DNA of 64,000 nucleotides from Sphaerisporangium aureirubrum (lineage in GTDB: Bacteria; Actinomycetota; Actinomycetes; Streptosporangiales; Streptosporangiaceae). The stretch lies in the NCBI RefSeq assembly GCF_042658925.1, contig NZ_JBHSRF010000039.1, positions 17,411 to 81,410 of the forward strand, read 5' to 3'. The notes beneath the pieces are model-generated. The model ran no database searches and was not told the DNA's origin. It saw only the letters and a program-made list of their open reading frames with translations. The translations under genes and the position numbers were made by a program. Positions 16,769 to 25,049 of the stretch are shown piece by piece; the first letter of the stretch is position 1; every line of letters starts with the position of its first letter.

Positions 16769-18118
16769 TCAGACCGAGGACGGCTTCGTCGTGCCCGCCG
16801 CGTCGCCGGGGACCGGCACGGCCGGGAGGACCGAGGTCAGGTCGCGGCGGCTGGTCTCGCGGAGGGCAAGCATGCAGACCACGGTCAGCAGGCAGCACGC
16901 GGCGATGATCACCGAGATCGTGGTGGTCCCGCCGCCGCCCGACGCGTCGAGCTGGGCGAACAGCAGCGGGGCCAGACCGGCGCCGAGCCCGGCGAGCTGG
17001 TACCCGAGCGAGGCTCCCGTGTAGCGGCTCCCGGTGGCGAAGAGTTCGGTGTACAGCGCCGCGAGCGGGCCGTACATCAGTGGGTGGAGGACCGACTGGC
17101 CCAGCACGAGCGCGACGGCGAGCATGGCCGTGCTGCCGGTGTCCACCATCGGGAAGAGGACGAAGCCGTACACGGCCATGAGCAGTGCGCCGGTCAGCAC
17201 GACCGGCCGGCGGCCGACCCGGTCCGACAGGGCCGACCAGCCGATGATGCCGAGGACGGCGAGCGCGGAGGAGAGCGTGAGGCAGTTCAGCACGGTCTGC
17301 CGGGTGAAGCCGGTCCGCACGCTGTAGGCGATGAGGTAGGTGGTGAGGGTGCCCTGGGCCACGAAGGCGGACAGGCCGACACCCACCCCGAGCAACAACA
17401 CCCTCGGATGGTCGCGCAGCACGTCGAGCAGCGGCGCCCGGGAGGTGCGCTCCCTGGCCTCCTCGAAGACCGGGGTCTCCTCGACCCGCAGCCGGACGAA
17501 CAGGCCGATCGCCAGCAGGACGACGCTGAGCAGGAACGGGATCCGCCAGCCCCAGCTGAGGAACGCCGTGTCGGAGAGGGCGGCGGCCGTGACGGTGAGC
17601 GCCCCCGTGGAAAGGACCATGCCGAAGGGGGCTCCGGCGTTGGTGAAGCTCGCCCACAGGCCGCGCCTGCTGGTGGCGTGCTCGGCGGACATCAGCACGG
17701 CGCCGCCCCATTCGCCGCCGACGGCGATGCCCTGCAGGATCCGGAGCGTCACGAGCGCGACGGGGGCGAGGACCCCGATCTGCTCGTAGGTGGGGAGCAG
17801 GCCGATGAGCACGCTGGCGACGCCCATCAGGATCATGGTCAGGACCAGCATGCGCTTGCGGCCCAGCCGGTCACCGAAGTGGCCGAAGATCACCCCGCCC
17901 AGTGGCCGGGCCAGATAGCCCGTGGCGAACGTGCCGAAGCTGGCGACCGTGGCGGTGAGCGGGTCGAGCGCGGAGAAGAAGACCTTGCTGAAGACCACCG
18001 CGGAGGCCGTGGCGTACAGCAGGAAGTCGTAGTACTCGACGACGCTGCCCACAAAGCTGGACGCCACCGCTCGTCGGAGTTGGATCCGGTTGGGGGGTGT
18101 GCTTGACAGGTTCGGCAT
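16769..18118 (-). CDS. MFS transporter, metabolite:H+ symporter (MHS) type
   Basis: A 449-residue twelve-helix major facilitator protein of the MHS type (ShiA/ProP/KgtP-like), which imports organic acids with protons. The first helix starts ASSFVGSVVEYYDFLLYATA. The loop 2-3 signature GHFGDRLGRKRML and GGEWGGAVLMSAEHA of the fourth to fifth helices are diagnostic. ATG at 18118 is preceded by AAGGAG. The candidate operator at 18185-18198 lies 67 bases upstream. It is cotranscribed with the acyl-CoA ligase, consistent with uptake followed by CoA activation of the same acid. Confidence 0.88.
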   Translation of the reverse strand: MPNLSSTPPNRIQLRRAVASSFVGSVVEYYDFLLYATASAVVFSKVFFSALDPLTATVASFGTFATGYLARPLGGVIFGHFGDRLGRKRMLVLTMILMGVASVLIGLLPTYEQIGVLAPVALVTLRILQGIAVGGEWGGAVLMSAEHATSRRGLWASFTNAGAPFGMVLSTGALTVTAAALSDTAFLSWGWRIPFLLSVVLLAIGLFVRLRVEETPVFEEARERTSRAPLLDVLRDHPRVLLLGVGVGLSAFVAQGTLTTYLIAYSVRTGFTRQTVLNCLTLSSALAVLGIIGWSALSDRVGRRPVVLTGALLMAVYGFVLFPMVDTGSTAMLAVALVLGQSVLHPLMYGPLAALYTELFATGSRYTGASLGYQLAGLGAGLAPLLFAQLDASGGGGTTTISVIIAACCLLTVVCMLALRETSRRDLTSVLPAVPVPGDAAGTTKPSSV

Positions 18119-18184
18119 GACCGAGCTCCTTGTCTGGGAAGCGAGCCGAGCATCGCTTACTGGCCCCGGAGATTAGGCATCTTT

Positions 18185-18198
18185 TTGACGTTCGTCAA
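18185..18198. promoter_or_regulatory. Operator TTGACG-TT-CGTCAA
   Basis: A perfect inverted repeat with 6-base arms upstream of the transporter/ligase operon. Its core, TGACG-N2-CGTCA, is shared with the site at 19706-19719 in the divergent PaaX/amidohydrolase promoter, so one regulator probably binds both. Confidence 0.65.
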
Positions 18199-18247
18199 TA
18201 CTCTGCCGAATATGGGCTGAGCAAGGATCACGCCTGGCCGTGGACGC

Positions 18248-18706
18248 TCACATGTAGTGCCGGTAGACGGTGCGGGCGACGCAGGCGGGTTTGGCGGAGC
18301 CGTCGATCTCGACGGTGAAGTCGAGCAGCATCTGGACGCCGTCGCCGGCCACGTCCTCCACCGCCACGACGACGGCGGCGAGACGGATCTTGCTACCCAC
18401 CTTGACGGGGCTGGGGAAGCGGACCTTCTCCAGGCCGTAGTTGATGCTCATCTTCACCCCCTGGACGTCGAGGAGCTCGGTGAAGAGCGGGATGACCAGG
18501 GACAGGGTCAGGTATCCGTGCGCGATCGGCCCGCCGAACGGCCCTTCCTTCGCCCGCACCGGATCGACGTGGATCCACTGGCGGTCGCCGGTCGCGTCGG
18601 CGAAGGCGTCGATCCGGGCCTGGGTGATCTCCAGCCACCCGCTGTGGCCGAGATCCGTCCCGGCGAGCGCCTTGATCTCGCCTGGACCGTGCACCGTCGT
18701 CGTCAT
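18248..18706 (-). CDS. MaoC-like hotdog dehydratase
   Basis: A 152-residue single-hotdog protein of the MaoC/(R)-specific enoyl-CoA hydratase family. The hydratase motif is visible as DATGDRQWIHVDPVRAKEGPFGGPIAHGYL, containing the catalytic Asp and His. It would hydrate an enoyl-CoA or use a related thioester in the pathway fed by the neighbouring ligase. ATG at 18706 overlaps the amidohydrolase stop (ATGA), so the two are translationally coupled. The longer open frame upstream is antisense noise. Confidence 0.87.
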   Translation of the reverse strand: MTTTVHGPGEIKALAGTDLGHSGWLEITQARIDAFADATGDRQWIHVDPVRAKEGPFGGPIAHGYLTLSLVIPLFTELLDVQGVKMSINYGLEKVRFPSPVKVGSKIRLAAVVVAVEDVAGDGVQMLLDFTVEIDGSAKPACVARTVYRHYM

Positions 18707-19596
18707 GACCGTGTCGTCCTTTCCTCCGCACCCAGCCCGAGCAGGCGTACGGCGTTGTCCTTGAGGATCCGGGGACGGACTTCGGGCTTGATCTCCAGCT
18801 TGTCGAAGTCCGACAGCCAGCGGTCCGGAGTGATCACCGGGTAGTCGGAACCGAAGAGCACCTTGTCCTTCAGCAGCGTGTTCGCGTACCGCACGAGCTG
18901 CGGCGGGAAGTACTTCGGCGACCACCCCGACAGGTCGATGTAGACGTACGGCTTGTGCGTGGCGACCGCCAGCGCCTCGTCCTGCCAGGGGAACGACGGA
19001 TGGGCCAGAATGATCCGCAGCTCGGGGAAGTCCACGGCGACGTCGTCGACCAGCATCGGGTTGGAATACTTCAACCGGATCCCGCCCCCACCCGGAACAC
19101 CGGCGCCGATGCCGGTCTGGCCGGTGTGGAACAGCGCCGGCACGCCCAGTTCCTCGATGGCCTCGTACAGGGGGTAGGCCGCCCGGTCGCCGGGTGACAT
19201 GCCCTGGAGGCTCGGATGGAACTTGAAGCCGCGCACGCCGTACTTCTCGACGAGCCGGCGCGCCTCGCGGACGCCCGCCCGGCCCTTCCACGGGTCCACG
19301 CTGCCGAAGGGGATGAGCACGTCCGCATGCTCGGCGCAGTGTTCGGCGATCTCCTCGTTGGAGATGCGCGGGTGTCCCGTGGCGTGCTCCGCGTCGACGG
19401 TGAACACCACCGCCGCCATCTTCCGTTCGCGGTAGTAGGCGGCCATCTCGGGGATGGCCGGCCTCGGGTGCTCCTTGAAGTACTTCTCGGAGGCGCCGAA
19501 CAGCTCCGGGCTCAGCGAGGTGTGCCCGTCGGCGGATACCTCGGCGTGGGTGTGCATGTCGACCGCGACCAGCTCGCCGACGTTCATGGTCGCCAT
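18703..19596 (-). CDS. Amidohydrolase-family protein (ACMSD/decarboxylase-like)
   Basis: A 297-residue TIM-barrel metal-dependent hydrolase or decarboxylase of the amidohydrolase 2 type. The N-terminal metal motif is VDMHTHAEV. GFKFHPSLQGM, LAHPSFPW and FGSDYPVITPDRW carry further metal and catalytic residues. Relatives decarboxylate or hydrolyse aromatic or unsaturated acids. ATG at 19596 is chosen because GGAGAG lies about 7 bases upstream and conserved sequence begins there; the frame continues upstream into the promoter. It forms an operon with maoC and is divergent from the PaaX-like regulator. Confidence 0.85.
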   Translation of the reverse strand: MATMNVGELVAVDMHTHAEVSADGHTSLSPELFGASEKYFKEHPRPAIPEMAAYYRERKMAAVVFTVDAEHATGHPRISNEEIAEHCAEHADVLIPFGSVDPWKGRAGVREARRLVEKYGVRGFKFHPSLQGMSPGDRAAYPLYEAIEELGVPALFHTGQTGIGAGVPGGGGIRLKYSNPMLVDDVAVDFPELRIILAHPSFPWQDEALAVATHKPYVYIDLSGWSPKYFPPQLVRYANTLLKDKVLFGSDYPVITPDRWLSDFDKLEIKPEVRPRILKDNAVRLLGLGAEERTTRS

Positions 19597-19705
19597 TTCG
19601 GCTCTCCGGGACCTTCGGTGCGGGCGCACCGCGTACCTCGGGGGCGGGCCATGGACATCACCTCTCGGGAGCGGACGGCACCGATGCCGAATGTATGGCG
19701 AAAAT

Positions 19706-19719
19706 ATGACGATCGTCAA
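19706..19719. promoter_or_regulatory. Operator ATGACG-AT-CGTCAA
   Basis: It contains the perfect 12-base palindrome TGACGATCGTCA (19707-19718), between the divergent amidohydrolase and PaaX-like genes. It matches the site at 18185-18198 in core sequence and spacing. Confidence 0.65.
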
Positions 19720-19754
19720 AGATACACACAACTTTGTAACCGTACCCTTTTGCT

Positions 19755-20588
19755 GTGACACTCGCCGTCGACGACGACCAGACGGCGCCATCCGTGCGCC
19801 CGCAGTCCCTCATGTTCAGCTTCCTCGGCCTCTACGTGCTGGGTCGCGACGTGGCCGTCTACTCCGGAAGCGTCATCGACGTATTCGCCCGGCTCGGCGT
19901 CTCCGAGGAGGCAGTGCGCTCGACCCTCGCCCGCATGGTGAAGCGGAACCTGCTGGCACGGCACCGGCGGGGGCGGAGGGTGTACTTCGGGCTCACCCCG
20001 CACGCCGCGGAGATCCTCGCGGACGGGCGACGGCGGGTGTGGGAGACCGGCGCGGTGAACCGGGGCTGGGACGGCACGTGGACGCTCGTCGGGTTCTCGC
20101 TGCCGGACAGCCGGCGCAGCACGCGGCACGACCTGCGCTCCCGGCTCGTCTGGGGAGGGTTCGGCCTGCTGCAGAGCGGGCTGTGGATCGCGCCCGGGGA
20201 GAGGGACGTCACCGGCATCCTCGCCTCGCTGGAACTGGGCGACCACGTCACCGTGCTGACCGCCAGGGCGTTCAAGCCGACCGAGGCCGCCGACCTGGTG
20301 AGCAAGGCGTTCGACATCGAGCAGATCGCCCGGCGCTACCGCGCGTTCCTCGCGCAGTGGGACGTACCTCGGCCGCTTTCCTCCGCACCCGACGACCTCG
20401 CACGGCAACTGCTGCTGCACACCGACTGGCTGCAACTCGTCCGCCAGGATCCCCACCTGCCGACCGAGCACCTGCCCGGCGACTGGCCGGCGATCCGGGC
20501 CGAGCAGGTCTTCCACACGCTCGCCCATGAGTACTACCCGCGTGCCCGGAGGCTGGCGGACGTCGTCCTGCGCGAACTCGCTCTCTGA
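19755..20588 (+). CDS. PaaX-family transcriptional regulator
   Basis: A 277-residue PaaX-like repressor. The N-terminal winged helix (about 15-85: GVSEEAVRSTLARMVKRNLL) is followed by the PaaX central and C-terminal domains (WTLVGFSLPDSRR, LQSGLWIAP). Family members respond to aryl-CoA thioesters such as phenylacetyl-CoA. GTG at 19755 has no ribosome-binding site but lies 6 bases after TACCCT, fitting a leaderless transcript. It is divergent from the amidohydrolase/maoC operon and close to both TGACG-N2-CGTCA sites, so it is the best candidate for the local regulator, with an acyl-CoA made by the ligase as possible effector. Confidence 0.85.
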   Translation: MTLAVDDDQTAPSVRPQSLMFSFLGLYVLGRDVAVYSGSVIDVFARLGVSEEAVRSTLARMVKRNLLARHRRGRRVYFGLTPHAAEILADGRRRVWETGAVNRGWDGTWTLVGFSLPDSRRSTRHDLRSRLVWGGFGLLQSGLWIAPGERDVTGILASLELGDHVTVLTARAFKPTEAADLVSKAFDIEQIARRYRAFLAQWDVPRPLSSAPDDLARQLLLHTDWLQLVRQDPHLPTEHLPGDWPAIRAEQVFHTLAHEYYPRARRLADVVLRELAL

Positions 20589-20610
20589 AACCTTTTTCGC
20601 CTCCCCCTGG

Positions 20611-20642
20611 GTGGTGCGAGCCCGGAGGTGGGCTCGCACCAC
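20611..20642. terminator. Bidirectional hairpin between convergent genes
   Basis: A perfect 13-bp stem (GTGGTGCGAGCCC with its complement at 20630-20642) and 6-base loop lie between the PaaX-like gene and the convergent esterase gene. No long T-run is present on either side. Confidence 0.65.
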
Positions 20643-20667
20643 TGCCGTGTGGTTCACGGGGCTACGT

Positions 20668-22014
20668 CTAGGTGCAGGTCGCGCCGTTGAGGGTGAAGCG
20701 GGTAGGCGGATTGTTGGTGCCGCTGTAGGTGCCCTGGAAGCCGAAGCTCGTCTGGGCGCCGGGGGCGATGGTGCCGTTGTAGGACACGTTGCGCGCGGTG
20801 ACCTGCGTGCCGGACTGGGTGATGCCGGCGTTCCAGGCGCTGGTGACCTGCTGGTTGCCGGGCCAGGTCCAGGTGACGGTCCAGCCGTTGACCGTGGTGG
20901 CGCCGGTGTTGGTGATGGTGACGTTGGCGGTGAAGCCGTTGTTCCAGGTGTTGGGCACGTAGGTCGCGCGGCACATACCGCCGGAGGTCGGCGTGATGGT
21001 CGGCGTCACGGTGGGGGTCACGGTCGGCGTGACGGTCGGGGTCACCGTCGGCGTGACGGTCGGGGTGACGGTTGGGGTGATGGTGGGGGTGGGGTTAGTG
21101 GTGAGGCCGAAGAACTGCACGGCGTTGGCGGCCATGCCGCTTGAGGGGAGGGAGTGGCCGGCGCCTTGGATGCTGTAGGCCTCGACGCGTACGGTGCCGG
21201 TGGTGTCGGCGTAGCGGCGGCGGTTCCAGTTGGTTTGGGGGGTGTCGGTGGAGGTCGGGGTCTGGCTCAGGCCGTGGACGTTGGTCCATTGCTTGATTTC
21301 CTCCTCCAGTTCGGAGTAGGCGACCACGTTGTCGTTGGTGCCGTGCCACAGCTGCATCCGCGGCCAGGGTCCGCGGAAGCTGGGGTTGGCGTTGCGTGCC
21401 CGGTCGCCCCACTGCTGTGCGCTGATGTTGACGCACGGCGCGGGGTTGCCTCCGGGAGAGTAGGCCGCCTCGTTGGGGAAGCAGGTGAACGGTACGCCCA
21501 TGAACGCGGCGCCTGCCTTGAACACCTCCGGGTACAGCGCGAGCATGGCGTTGGTCATCATGGCGCCCGAGGAGCTGCCGGTCGCGAACACCCGGTTGGG
21601 GTCGCCGCCGCGCTGCTGCTGGACCCAGGTGATCATGGACATCAGCGACACCGGGTCGGTCTGGCCGCCGCGCACCTTCGACGCCTCGGACCAGTTGTCG
21701 AAGCAGTTGCCCTTCTTCGACGCCGATGGGTAGATGACGATGAAGCCGTATCGGTCGGCTTGTGAGGCGAATTCGCTGGAGGAGTAGAAGCCGGGCCCGG
21801 AGCCGCCGCAGGGGTGCATGGCCAGCACGATGGCGGGGTTGGTGGGTCTGTTGTCGGGCACGTAGATGTGCATGCGCAGGTTGCCGGGGTTGGCACCGAA
21901 GCCGGTGACCTCGGTCAGCGTGGCCGCGGCGGCGGGGTGTGTGAACACCAGGGCCGCGACAGCGGACAGCAGCACGGCGCAGGCGCCGCCCAGCATTGCG
22001 ATGACTCGCTTCAT
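20668..22014 (-). CDS. Secreted CE1-type esterase (PHB depolymerase family) with C-terminal CBM2
   Basis: A 448-residue secreted alpha/beta hydrolase. A signal peptide spans residues 1-31. The esterase domain carries the nucleophile elbow GSSSG (Ser about 148), the oxyanion HPCGGSG region and a C-terminal GAGHSLP histidine. This is the architecture of acetylxylan and feruloyl esterases. A linker of repeated TVTP units leads to a cellulose-binding CBM2 (about 348-448; W-rich, Cys at both ends). ATG at 22014 is preceded by AAAGGAG. The catalytic part is nearly identical to the gene at 44209, but the binding module differs. It is divergent from a MarR gene and probably repressed by it. Confidence 0.87.
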   Translation of the reverse strand: MKRVIAMLGGACAVLLSAVAALVFTHPAAAATLTEVTGFGANPGNLRMHIYVPDNRPTNPAIVLAMHPCGGSGPGFYSSSEFASQADRYGFIVIYPSASKKGNCFDNWSEASKVRGGQTDPVSLMSMITWVQQQRGGDPNRVFATGSSSGAMMTNAMLALYPEVFKAGAAFMGVPFTCFPNEAAYSPGGNPAPCVNISAQQWGDRARNANPSFRGPWPRMQLWHGTNDNVVAYSELEEEIKQWTNVHGLSQTPTSTDTPQTNWNRRRYADTTGTVRVEAYSIQGAGHSLPSSGMAANAVQFFGLTTNPTPTITPTVTPTVTPTVTPTVTPTVTPTVTPTITPTSGGMCRATYVPNTWNNGFTANVTITNTGATTVNGWTVTWTWPGNQQVTSAWNAGITQSGTQVTARNVSYNGTIAPGAQTSFGFQGTYSGTNNPPTRFTLNGATCT

Positions 22015-22188
22015 CCGCTCTCCTTTGTTGAGGTCGGAATGTTTCTCTGCTTGGTGCACGGGGCCGCGGCGCCGCCGATTCACGAGGCCTTACAAGCAGC
22101 CGGTATAGATGTGGCCTCGCCTGGCGGTCAAGGCTCCCCCGTACGGGGCCACACCGTTCCACACCCGGAAACAACCTCTATACGCTGC

Positions 22189-22222
22189 ATATCAAGCTAC
22201 TTGTTATCAAGTAGCTTGATAT
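22189..22222. promoter_or_regulatory. Double MarR box in the MarR/esterase divergent promoter
   Basis: Two 15-base arms (ATATCAAGCTACTTG and its exact complement) flank TTAT. Each half is itself close to the ATCAAG-N3-CTTGAT palindrome typical of MarR operators, so two dimers could bind side by side. The copy at 44015-44048 is the same with one arm mismatch. Confidence 0.7.
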
Positions 22223-22270
22223 AGGGGTCGCGAAACTTTCAGCCCGAGGACCACGCGTTATCGTCTCCTG

Positions 22271-22738
22271 GTGACCCCTCGCCGTGCCCCTCGCGCCGAC
22301 CAGCCGACCGTGCCCACACCGCGACTGAGCTACCTGGTGTACCGCCTGGAGCGTCGGATCCGCGCCCGTCTGGACGAGGCGCTGGCCCGGGACGGCGTCA
22401 CCACCACGGAGTACATGGCACTCAGCGAGCTGCGCATGCGCGACGGAGTCTCGTCGGCAGAGCTGGCCCGCATCGCCTTCGTCACCCCGCAGGCGATGAA
22501 CCTCGTCGTCCGCGACCTGGAACAACGCGGACTGATCCGCCGCGACCCGCATCCGGACGGCGGACGGGTGCTGCGCGCCCATCTCACCCGCAAAGGGCTG
22601 TCCGCGCTTCGGCGATGCGACCGCCTGCTCGACGGCATCGAGGACGTCATGCTCGCGGAGATCGATGACACGATGCGCAAGACGTTGGTGGAACATCTCA
22701 CCATGTGCGCACGAGCCCTGCGTCCCGACACGCCTTGA
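22271..22738 (+). CDS. MarR-family transcriptional regulator (copy 1)
   Basis: A 155-residue MarR protein with a winged helix-turn-helix around residues 55-100 (SSAELARIAFVTPQAMNLVV then the wing DPHPDGGRV). The long dimerisation helices lie at both ends. GTG at 22271 is 6 bases after TATCGT and lacks a ribosome-binding site, suggesting a leaderless mRNA. It is divergent from the CBM2 esterase across the double MarR box. A closely related second copy lies at 43499-43966 beside the sister esterase. The ligand is unknown; a phenolic acid such as ferulate would fit a feruloyl esterase promoter. Confidence 0.85.
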   Translation: MTPRRAPRADQPTVPTPRLSYLVYRLERRIRARLDEALARDGVTTTEYMALSELRMRDGVSSAELARIAFVTPQAMNLVVRDLEQRGLIRRDPHPDGGRVLRAHLTRKGLSALRRCDRLLDGIEDVMLAEIDDTMRKTLVEHLTMCARALRPDTP

Positions 22739-22797
22739 AACTTTCCGGGCGTGACGACGTCGTAGCCGGCCAGGCCGCGCCCCGACGGCGTCCGCGC

Positions 22798-23730
22798 CTA
22801 CGGCGTCCGGGCGTGGTTCAGGCCGAAGAAGCGGATGGCGTGAGCGGCCATCCCCGGTAGCGGCAGATTGTGATCGGCTTCGGCGACGGTGTACGCCTCG
22901 ACCTGCCCGGAGCCGTAGACCCTGCGGGTCCAGCCGGGCTGCGGAGAGGTGGTGGAGACGGGTGTCTGGCTCAGTCCCAACACGTTCGTCCACTGCTCGA
23001 CCTGCTCCTGCAGCATCGTGTAGGGCAGCACGGAGTCGACGGTGCCGTGCCAGCTCATCACACGTGGCCGGGGGCCCGTGTAGGCCGGGTAGGCGTCACG
23101 TACCAGGTCACCCCACTCCTGGGGCGTCTTGCCGCCCCATCCGCCGCCGGGCCCGAGGGTGCCGTGGGGAAGACCCGAGAACGGCGCGCCGGCCCTGAAG
23201 ACGTCCGGGTACGTGGCGAGCAGGGTGTTGGTCTCCATCGCTCCGGAGGAGAAGCCGGTGGCGAACACCCGCCGCCGGTCGCCGTTGTGGCGTCGTACCA
23301 CGTAGTTCACCATGGAGACGATCGACACCGGGTCACTGCCTCGGCCGCGGTGAAGGGCCTCGTCCGACCACACGTCGAAACAGTTCGACAGGCCGTTGGC
23401 GCTCTTGTTCCCCTGCGGGTAGATGACGATGAAGCCGTAGCGGTCGGCCAGCGAGGCGAACTCCGTGTCCTGGTGGAAGCTGGGAGCCCAGCCGTTGCAG
23501 CCGTGCATCGCCACCAGGATGCCCGGGTGGCGTGACACGTTCTTAGGTACGTAAAGATACATCTGGATATCGCCGGGGTTGGGGCCGAAATCAGTAACCT
23601 GTTTCAGTGCCGCCGCCGTCGCCGGCACAGGGCCCACGACCATGGACCCCGTCGTTACAACAGCTGTGACCATGGCTAAGACCACGGTCGTGACGTTGAT
23701 GCCGCCGAGTCGATTGGTTTGCCGCTTCAT
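22798..23730 (-). CDS. Secreted CE1-type esterase without binding module
   Basis: A 310-residue exported alpha/beta hydrolase related to the CBM-bearing esterases at 20668 and 44209. A signal peptide covers about residues 1-40 (ending ATAAA). It has the AMHGCNGW oxyanion region, the GFSSGAM nucleophile elbow and a late Asp and His (WHGTVDS, EADHNLP). It ends at the catalytic domain with no linker. Likely acetylxylan or feruloyl esterase. ATG at 23730 has a GAGGGAAA site. A LacI-type operator (23777-23790) lies 47 bases upstream, tying it to the xylanolytic regulon. Confidence 0.85.
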   Translation of the reverse strand: MKRQTNRLGGINVTTVVLAMVTAVVTTGSMVVGPVPATAAALKQVTDFGPNPGDIQMYLYVPKNVSRHPGILVAMHGCNGWAPSFHQDTEFASLADRYGFIVIYPQGNKSANGLSNCFDVWSDEALHRGRGSDPVSIVSMVNYVVRRHNGDRRRVFATGFSSGAMETNTLLATYPDVFRAGAPFSGLPHGTLGPGGGWGGKTPQEWGDLVRDAYPAYTGPRPRVMSWHGTVDSVLPYTMLQEQVEQWTNVLGLSQTPVSTTSPQPGWTRRVYGSGQVEAYTVAEADHNLPLPGMAAHAIRFFGLNHARTP

Positions 23731-23776
23731 TTTCCCTCGATTGTCATCTCTGAAGCAACCTTTCCGTTTTTACTGC

Positions 23777-23790
23777 TGTGATCGCTAACA
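23777..23790. promoter_or_regulatory. LacI-type operator TGTGATCGCTAACA (site 1)
   Basis: An imperfect palindrome upstream of the CE1 esterase, identical to site 2 (26493) and one base different from sites 3 (26771) and 4 (45867). Confidence 0.7.
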
Positions 23791-23855
23791 TTTCCGCGTG
23801 CCTATTTCGTGCGAGGCAGCGGAGCGAGTCGGGGGGACATGACCGGCCGCCCCGT

Positions 23856-24689
23856 TCAAGGCTTGACGGCGACGCCGCCGTACGCCCAGGCGTGGCCGCC
23901 GCCCGGGATCGGTGCCTGGTCGCGGTCCGCGCGCCACTGCACCACTTCGACCACGCCGGGGTCGCTCATGTGCCAGCCCTCGAAGAACCGCACCACCTCG
24001 GCCAGGGTGCGGGGCACCATGGGGGCGGTGCTCTTGTCGTAGGGCTTGGTGAAGTCCTCATTGCTCAGGCTGGGGGCGAAGTCGAGCGTGATGTGCGACA
24101 GCAGCAGCCGGCTGCCCGAGGGCACGGCGGCCTTGTACTCCTCGACCAGGTCGTGAGGATTCTCCTCGTCGGTGATGAAGTGCATGACCCCCGCCAGGAT
24201 GAGGGCCACCGGCCGGTCGAAGTCGATGGCCTCCTGAACCTGGGGGTGGGAGAGGATCGTCTTCGGCTGCCGGAGGTCCGCCTCGATCACCGTGGTCATC
24301 CCGGCAGGGCTGCCGGTCAGCAGGGCGCGGCCGTGCACCAGGACGATGGGGTCGTTGTCCACATAGGCGACCCGGGCTTCTGGATTGGCCTTCTGCGCGA
24401 TCTCGTGCGTGTTGCCCTGAGTGGGGATGCCCGTGCCGATGTCGAGGAACTGCGCCATCTTCGCGTCCGCGGCGAGGTGGTGCACGGCCCGGCGGAGGAA
24501 TGCGCGGTGCGCCAGAACGCCCTCTCGTGTTCCCGGTGACACCTTGACCAACTGCTCGGCCGCCGCACGGTCGGCCGCGAAGTTGTCCTTTCCACCCAAC
24601 AGATAGTCGTATATGCGCGCCGAGTGCGGGATTTTGGTGTTGATCCGCGCGGCAAGTTCAGCGGCCGTGAACTCCGTTGAATCCGACAT
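23856..24689 (-). CDS. SAM-dependent methyltransferase, DUF574/SAV2177-like family
   Basis: A 277-residue protein of the actinobacterial SAM-dependent methyltransferase family often annotated DUF574. It has the diagnostic IPHSARIYDYLLGGKDNF near the N-terminus, the SAM-binding LDIGTGIPTQGN and AYVDNDPIVLVHG strands, and LSHITLDF. Genomes of this group carry many paralogs of unknown substrate. ATG at 24689 (MSDSTEF) is chosen because homologs begin near here; the frame stays open upstream. It has no obvious link to the surrounding hydrolases. Confidence 0.85.
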   Translation of the reverse strand: MSDSTEFTAAELAARINTKIPHSARIYDYLLGGKDNFAADRAAAEQLVKVSPGTREGVLAHRAFLRRAVHHLAADAKMAQFLDIGTGIPTQGNTHEIAQKANPEARVAYVDNDPIVLVHGRALLTGSPAGMTTVIEADLRQPKTILSHPQVQEAIDFDRPVALILAGVMHFITDEENPHDLVEEYKAAVPSGSRLLLSHITLDFAPSLSNEDFTKPYDKSTAPMVPRTLAEVVRFFEGWHMSDPGVVEVVQWRADRDQAPIPGGGHAWAYGGVAVKP

Positions 24690-25049
24690 GAATGACCCTG
24701 CTTTCTTCGTCGAGGATCCAAGGCGGCGTGCGGGCCGGATGAATTTCATCCATACCTCGGCTCCACGGCCCGCCGGCGGGTTCTCAGGGCTACTCACCCG
24801 ACATGCACACAGCCACGGCGTGCAGCCTCAGTGGGCACCATGGCTGGTCGTGCGGGCCGAGGGGACGTCAGATATGTAACGCTCGGTTCACCTGGTCCCG
24901 CGAGGTTCCAGGTGTATGGGCAACAATGAATCCTATCCATCCGGCGCGCCGAGGATGAGACTAAGTGAAAAGGGACTTTGGGCGCCAGTTCACGACGTGA
25001 CGCTGGCCGGCGGTCGTCACCACAGGACACGCGGCGGAGCCGCCCTGGC
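24690..25049. other. Intergenic region, no gene seen
   Basis: No convincing coding region. A possible hairpin with 7-base arms (CACCTGG/CCAGGTG, 24889-24914) could end transcription of the glycoside hydrolase gene that reads leftward into it. Confidence 0.4.

Noticed and set aside
16649..18106. 485-residue plus-strand open frame opposite the MHS transporter gene
   Set aside because: The transporter has clear family motifs; the opposite frame is Gly/Arg/Glu-rich noise.
20993..21085. Short tandem repeats that resemble a small CRISPR or satellite array
   Set aside because: They encode the TVTP linker of the CBM2 esterase in frame; similar linker repeats occur at 28330, 28800, 45135 and 46860.
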